NCBI RefSeq assembly: GCF_030161375.1
Contig: NZ_BSSQ01000029.1
Location: 1 to 43,805 of the forward strand
Source of the DNA: Paenibacillus glycanilyticus
GTDB taxonomy: Bacteria; Bacillota; Bacilli; Paenibacillales; Paenibacillaceae
DNA length: 43,805 nucleotides
Direction: 5' to 3'
The position numbers were made by a program, and so were the translations under genes. The notes under the pieces were generated by a model. It was not told the origin of the DNA. It did no database searches and saw only the letters and a program-made list of their open reading frames with translations. Position 1 is the first letter of the stretch; each line of letters begins with the position of its first letter. Positions 39,950 to 43,805 of this stretch are shown here, piece after piece.

Positions 39950-41089
39950 CTAATTCCTTTTCGTAACTTTGTACAATAGTAAAATAATTTTGACTAAAAC
40001 AGCATCTCGGAACGAACGGACATCCAATCCTGTTTCCTGTTTTAGTTTGTCTAAGCGATATAATAATGTATTCCGGTGAATATATAACTTTTTTGCCGTT
40101 TCGCTGACATTGCAGTCCAGCGAGAAAAAGGTCTCAAGCGTCGCCAGCATCTCTGCTTCCACGAATAGCTCCGTCTTCTTCAGCGCATGCTCCAGGTACC
40201 GGGAACGCTGCACCTCCGGAATCGCATTCAGCAAACGCTCAAGCTGAAGCATCCATGGCAAATGTATGCTTGTCCCAACATGGAACTTGCGGCCAAGATT
40301 AATCGTTTCGCGCAGCAGTAAGGTAGTCTCCACAATTCCTTTAGCCGGACTTACCGGATGAGCTACAGCCAGATGGCATTCGCCAATCCACTCGCTGGCC
40401 AGCATTTCGTATAATCCATGACAGATGGAAGACAAGCTGTCTTCAACCGTTTCTTCATCCTCATCGTCCATATATTCGCTATCTGCTTCTTTTAATAAAG
40501 AAACAGGTCCCCATATAAGCCATTCTTGGTTCTTCAACGGGATCAGCAAGATATCCTCCGCCAAGAAGGAACGAAGCAGCTTTTCCAACTCCGTATAGGA
40601 GGCTTGCTTAACATTTGTATGTTCCGTTACAAGCAAGAAAGGGATCATTTCGGCAAACAACTTGCCTCCCGAAGTAAGATGGTCAGGTATGGAGTATGAA
40701 GTTTCTTCGGACTCTAATTGTCCCTGAATCCAGTCGCTTAACTTTAAAGCAATGGATTCGCTTTCTGTAAGTGTATTTTGTTTGGCGGTTAGCTGTTGGG
40801 TTTGATTCCACTGCAGCGTCCATGTAATAAGCTCCGCTTCCGCTTGCTTGACTTCGCCTTCGATTTCAAGCGCCTCCAGATCAATGCCGGTTACCCGAAC
40901 AACGATCCATGTCTTTCCATTAAACGCAGCGCGGTTGCCTTCCGTAATCACTTCGCGGTTATCGTTATTGATCCAGCTTGATTCCGCTTGCTCAACAAGA
41001 CTTTTCCAAGCAGATAATGAGAACGTAACGAACCGAACCTGACAGTTCAAAATGTGCTGCAGCGGGGTTAACCAATCTGTCGTGCTCAT
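39950..41089 (-). CDS. PucR/CdaR-type transcriptional regulator
   Basis: A 379-residue protein. The C-terminal 60 residues form the PucR helix-turn-helix (SLDCNVSETAKKLYIHRNTLLYRLDKLKQETGLDVRSFRDAVLV). The first 300 residues have no clear domain except for a region similar to the GGDEF-like CdaR domain (ECHLAVAHPVSPAKGIVETTLLLRETINLGRK). It lies 87 bases upstream of the MsmX-like ATPase on the same strand, so it might regulate that gene. The effector is unknown. Confidence 0.85.
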   Translation of the reverse strand: MSTTDWLTPLQHILNCQVRFVTFSLSAWKSLVEQAESSWINNDNREVITEGNRAAFNGKTWIVVRVTGIDLEALEIEGEVKQAEAELITWTLQWNQTQQLTAKQNTLTESESIALKLSDWIQGQLESEETSYSIPDHLTSGGKLFAEMIPFLLVTEHTNVKQASYTELEKLLRSFLAEDILLIPLKNQEWLIWGPVSLLKEADSEYMDDEDEETVEDSLSSICHGLYEMLASEWIGECHLAVAHPVSPAKGIVETTLLLRETINLGRKFHVGTSIHLPWMLQLERLLNAIPEVQRSRYLEHALKKTELFVEAEMLATLETFFSLDCNVSETAKKLYIHRNTLLYRLDKLKQETGLDVRSFRDAVLVKIILLLYKVTKRN

Positions 41090-41163
41090 TTCACATTACT
41101 CCAATCTCCAGCTCCACGAATGACGCTTTTTTTTCGTCATTGTAACATAAATTAGCTGCCCGT

Positions 41164-42111
41164 TCAGCCTTTCATTACAAGCAGCAGAATAGAGAGCAAG
41201 GAGAACAACGCAGCAATCAGATACATAAAAGATACCGTTTGTACCTGATTAAGCCCCCAGCGCATTAAGGCATGATGAGTATGGAGCTTATCCGCCTGAT
41301 GAAGACCTTTTCCCGTTGCTAACCGGCGGAGCATAACGATGACGGTATCTAGAATAGGCAATCCTAGAGCAAGAAGCGGCACTAGGACCGTTATAACCGT
41401 TGCTTTCTTAAATGCGCCATCTATCGCGATAACGGCAAGCGTATAGCCTAGAAAGGTAGCTCCAGCATCCCCCATAAATATTCTGGCGGGGTGAAAATTA
41501 TAGATCAGAAATCCGATACATGCTCCGCCGATGATAATGGCTGTGACCCCAATATCCATCTGGCCTTTAATTAGAGCTGTAATAAATAAAGTGAGAGATG
41601 ACAAAGTGCATACGCCCGAAGCAAGGCCGTCTACGCCATCAATAAAATTGATCATATTAATCAGCGCAAAAATCCAGATAATTGTTCCAACCGCATCTAC
41701 CCAAATAGGGAAACCGATGAAATGACCTGATGCAGGATTCATCACACCGTCCATATGGATACCAAAGAACAGCGGAACCATGGATACCCCAAGGTATATA
41801 ATGACCCGAGGCCACACCGGAAAATCTTTGCCTTTCGCTTTTGAGGCATCGTCCATAAGACCAATACCTACTAGTATGGCTCCGCCAATCATAATGCTTA
41901 GACTTAATGAGGTAATCCCTTGAAAAGCGATGATCGTAAGAACACAGGCAGCATATATAGCAGCTCCGCCCATTAGAGGAATGGGACGATTATGGATTTT
42001 ACGCCAGTTGGGCCGGTCAACAATACCGTATTTCACAGCGATTTTTTGCATAGCAGGCACGATCAAAATCGTCAATATAGCGCTCATTCCAACAGCCAGC
42101 CAATAAGTCAT
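41164..42111 (-). CDS. tagO: undecaprenyl-phosphate N-acetylglucosaminyl 1-phosphate transferase (TagO/WecA type)
   Basis: A 315-residue polytopic membrane enzyme that starts teichoic acid or other wall polymer synthesis by moving GlcNAc-1-phosphate to the lipid carrier. About ten transmembrane helices are visible. The MraY/WecA family motifs are LMDDASKAK (the aspartate pair), NMINFIDGVDGLASG, FMGDAGATFLG and the histidine motif ADKLHTHHALMRWG. The ATG lies close to the divergent flavin reductase gene. It fits TagO better than MraY because it is not in a division and wall cluster. Confidence 0.9.
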   Translation of the reverse strand: MTYWLAVGMSAILTILIVPAMQKIAVKYGIVDRPNWRKIHNRPIPLMGGAAIYAACVLTIIAFQGITSLSLSIMIGGAILVGIGLMDDASKAKGKDFPVWPRVIIYLGVSMVPLFFGIHMDGVMNPASGHFIGFPIWVDAVGTIIWIFALINMINFIDGVDGLASGVCTLSSLTLFITALIKGQMDIGVTAIIIGGACIGFLIYNFHPARIFMGDAGATFLGYTLAVIAIDGAFKKATVITVLVPLLALGLPILDTVIVMLRRLATGKGLHQADKLHTHHALMRWGLNQVQTVSFMYLIAALFSLLSILLLVMKG

Positions 42112-42220
42112 TCGGTTGTTCCCCTTCTTCTATCACATCATTTGGTTTAACTGTTCAACATTGTTCCCTACCGTAAGGAAAAAAATGAGTGAAATCTCGT
42201 GAAGCAGCGTTATAATGTGT

Positions 42221-42249
42221 TTGACTGCTGGAAATTCCCATGTTAGGAT
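42221..42249 (+). promoter_or_regulatory. promoter of the flavin reductase gene
   Basis: -35 TTGACT (42221-42226), 17-base spacer, -10 TAGGAT (42244-42249), 43 bases before the start codon. Confidence 0.6.
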
Positions 42250-42292
42250 AAATCCATAGTTAATAGATCGGAATAATAAGGAGTGAATATCG

Positions 42293-42847
42293 ATGTCTCA
42301 AGTTGTGATTTTATCTGGAAGTCCAAACCCTGGATCTCGTTTAACGGGTATTACGCAATATGTAGAATCCCATCTCTCACAAAAAGGAATCTCGTTCAGC
42401 CATCTTACCGTTGCATCCCTTCCGGCTGAAGATCTGATACATGCCCGTTTCGATAGCCCTGCTATTGTTGAAGCAGCTTCCATTGTCGAAGCCGCAGATG
42501 TTGTCGTAATTGCGAGTCCGGTATACAAAGCTTCCTTTACCGGCGTTCTTAAGACTTTCCTCGATCTGCTGCCGCAAAAAGGACTTACCGGCAAGTTTGT
42601 TACTCCATTGTTTATTGGCGGTACAATTGCCCATCTTCTCTCGATCGACTATGCATTAAAACCTGTTTTGTCTTCTCTAAATGCCAAACATTTCGGCAGT
42701 GGTGTGTATGCGACAGATTCTCAGATCGCACGCATTGATGCCGGTGTAGGGGAATCCCAATTCGAGCTTAATGAAGAACTTACGGGGCGCCTGGATGCTG
42801 TTGTTGCCGAAATTGCCGAAGAACTTCGCATACGCAAACTTAAATAG
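42293..42847 (+). CDS. NADPH-dependent FMN reductase (SsuE family)
   Basis: A 184-residue flavodoxin-fold protein. The N-terminal LSGSPNPGSRLTGI is the flavin phosphate-binding loop, ADVVVIASPVYKASFTGVLKTFLDLLPQ is the second, and FIGGTIAHLLSIDYALKPVLSSLN resembles SsuE proteins, which supply reduced flavin to alkanesulfonate monooxygenase. The rest of an ssu operon is absent. AAGGAG lies ten bases before the ATG. It is one of only two protein genes on the plus strand, divergent to tagO. Confidence 0.85.
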   Translation: MSQVVILSGSPNPGSRLTGITQYVESHLSQKGISFSHLTVASLPAEDLIHARFDSPAIVEAASIVEAADVVVIASPVYKASFTGVLKTFLDLLPQKGLTGKFVTPLFIGGTIAHLLSIDYALKPVLSSLNAKHFGSGVYATDSQIARIDAGVGESQFELNEELTGRLDAVVAEIAEELRIRKLK

Positions 42848-42852
42848 CAATT

Positions 42853-42887
42853 AGCTTGAAGGATATTTAATCCTTCAAGCTTTTTTT
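42853..42887 (+). terminator. terminator of the flavin reductase gene
   Basis: A hairpin with AGCTTGAAGGA / TCCTTCAAGCT arms and seven T, six bases after the stop. Confidence 0.9.
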
Positions 42888-42901
42888 ATTTAGAAAGATC
42901 A

Positions 42902-42931
42902 AAAAACCCGTAGACCAAAGGTCTACGGGTT
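42902..42931 (-). terminator. terminator of the rRNA-tRNA operon
   Basis: A hairpin with AACCCGTAGACC / GGTCTACGGGTT arms followed by T residues on the minus strand, 16 bases after tRNA-Lys. Confidence 0.9.
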
Positions 42932-42946
42932 GAACGTTTAAATGAA

Positions 42947-43022
42947 TGGTGAGCCATGTAGGACTCGAACCTACGACACCCTGATTAAAAGTCAGGTGCT
43001 CTACCAACTGAGCTAATGGCTC
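42947..43022 (-). tRNA. tRNA-Lys (anticodon TTT)
   Basis: A 76-base cloverleaf with encoded CCA. The acceptor GAGCCAT pairs with ATGGCTC and the anticodon loop is CTTTTAA. It is the last tRNA of the cluster after 23S, before the terminator. Confidence 0.97.
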
Positions 43023-43035
43023 TCATAATGAGAAA

Positions 43036-43119
43036 TGGTGGAGGGTGATGGATTCGAACCACCGAACCGTTAGGAAGAGATTTACAGTCTCCCGCGTTTG
43101 GCCACTTCGCTAACCCTCC
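43036..43119 (-). tRNA. tRNA-Tyr (anticodon GTA)
   Basis: An 84-base class II tRNA with a long variable arm, acceptor GGAGGGT/ACCCTCC and encoded CCA. The anticodon loop contains TGTAAA. Confidence 0.97.
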
Positions 43120-43128
43120 AAATGCAAA

Positions 43129-43204
<76 letters not shown>

Positions 43205-43227
43205 TAATTCATTTGGGCAAAAAAAAA

Positions 43228-43304
43228 TGGCGGAGCTGACGGGATTCGAACCCGCGGTCTCCTGCGTGACAGGCAGGCATGTTAGGCCTCTACACCACAG
43301 CTCC
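43228..43304 (-). tRNA. tRNA-Asp (anticodon GTC)
   Basis: A 77-base cloverleaf with encoded CCA, acceptor GGAGCTG and anticodon loop CTGTCAC. Confidence 0.97.
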
Positions 43305-43329
43305 ATATTACTATTGCAAAATACTTAAA

Positions 43330-43405
43330 TGGTGGAGGCTGAGGGGATCGAACCCCCGACCCTCTGCTTGTAAGGCAGATGCTCTCCCAGCTGAGCTAAG
43401 CCTCC
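43330..43405 (-). tRNA. tRNA-Val (anticodon TAC)
   Basis: A 76-base cloverleaf with encoded CCA, acceptor GGAGGCT and anticodon loop CTTACAA. Confidence 0.97.
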
Positions 43406-43412
43406 GAAAGTA

Positions 43413-43489
43413 TGGTAGCGGCGAAGGGGATCGAACCCCCGACCTCACGGGTATGAACCGTACGCTCTAGCCAGCTGAGCTACACCGCC
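43413..43489 (-). tRNA. tRNA-Met, elongator (anticodon CAT)
   Basis: A 77-base cloverleaf with encoded CCA. The anticodon loop contains TCATAC. The 5' base pairs with T at the acceptor end (a G-T pair) and the anticodon stem has no run of three G-C pairs, so this is the elongator and not the initiator tRNA. Confidence 0.93.
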
Positions 43490-43592
43490 ACACTTGTCCC
43501 ACTAATGTCACTTACAGCCCGTGGGAGAACTGCAAGATCAGAAGCATTGCGCCCTGAAAACTGGATGCGAAATAATGAATTCTTAAGCAGTA

Positions 43593-43805
43593 GGATAAGC
43601 CCTCGACCGATTAGTATTCGTCAGCTCCACACATTGCTGTGCTTCCACCCCGAACCTATCAACCTCGTCGTCTTCAAGGGGTCTTACTAAATTGGGAAAT
43701 CTCATCTTGAGGGGGGCTTCACGCATAGATGCTTTCAGCGCTTATCCTGTCCGTACTTGGCTACCCAGCGGTGCTCCTGGCGGAACAACTGGTACACCAG
43801 CGGTA
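43593..43805 (-). rRNA. 23S ribosomal RNA, 3' end (partial)
   Basis: The minus strand ends with the well-known 23S 3' end, TACTAATCGGTCGAGGGCTTATCC split across 43593-43616, and the conserved helix 100-101 region upstream. The gene runs out of the right edge of the window. It is followed by a spacer of 103 bases and then tRNA-Met, with no 5S rRNA gene in between. Confidence 0.97.

Noticed and set aside
41110..41145. Small hairpin with a run of eight A/T in the loop after tagO
   Set aside because: The T run is in the loop and not after the stem, so it is not a proper terminator.

Overview
The window looks like the chromosome of a Gram-positive Bacillales bacterium, most likely Paenibacillaceae (a Paenibacillus-like organism). 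The reasons are strong AGGAGG-type ribosome binding sites with some GTG and TTG starts, CcaA-type transfer RNAs with encoded CCA, CggR, CtsR, HprK and WhiA-type regulation, and a gene order close to a known Bacillus subtilis block (hprK-lgt-ppaX-yvoF-his operon-yvcD-trxB-rapZ-yvcK-whiA-crh, then clpP, tRNA-Arg, cggR-gapA-pgk-tpiA-gpmI-eno-secG-rnr-smpB-ssrA). Nearly everything is on the minus strand. The exceptions are tRNA-Arg, clpP and an ssuE-like reductase gene.

Layout. 1-230 carries tandem promoters and a boxA of an rRNA operon that is transcribed leftwards out of the window. 230-4120 is an accessory stretch: a candidate 3' RNA element with a terminator, a three-gene AraC / dehydrogenase / sugar isomerase operon, and an AT-rich secreted stalk-domain protein placed between two almost identical terminators. 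4150-9100 holds ssrA (tmRNA), smpB, cspA, rnr with an unusual RG-rich tail, and secG. 9270-16465 is the central glycolytic cluster eno, gpmI, tpiA, pgk, gapA, cggR, with a CggR operator that matches the known pattern. 16650-17600 holds tRNA-Arg and clpP with a CtsR operator. 17695-23030 holds an HPr-like gene, whiA, yvcK, rapZ, glk and trxB. 23385-33172 holds a TPR/HTH protein, a PRPP synthetase, hisJ and the his operon hisZ-G-D-B-H-F-IE, in which hisA is absent. 33384-36565 is yvoF, ppaX, lgt and hprK. 36690-42850 holds an ECF sigma/anti-sigma pair, an MsmX-type ABC ATPase, a PucR-type regulator, a TagO/WecA-type transferase and the flavin reductase. 42900-43805 is the 3' part of a second rRNA operon: the 23S end followed directly by tRNA-Met, Val, Asp, Phe, Tyr and Lys, with no 5S gene in between.

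How the genes work together. The core is central carbon metabolism and its control: lower glycolysis under CggR, glucokinase, and the HprK kinase with an HPr-like target that keeps both His15 and Ser46. Around it are YvcK, RapZ and WhiA (carbon, envelope and division control), and envelope building (Lgt, TagO). Trans-translation (tmRNA, SmpB, RNase R) and proteolysis (ClpP) form a quality-control set. PRPP synthetase next to the his operon supplies the HisG substrate.

Most of the window is ordinary conserved chromosome. The points most worth a second look are the missing hisA, the RG-rich tail of RNase R, the hairpin in the cspA leader, the 165-bp imperfect palindrome upstream of trxB, the 32-bp duplicated terminators beside ssrA, the missing 5S gene, and the structured segment at 232-368. 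I saw no phage, CRISPR array, transposase or clear novel multi-gene system.
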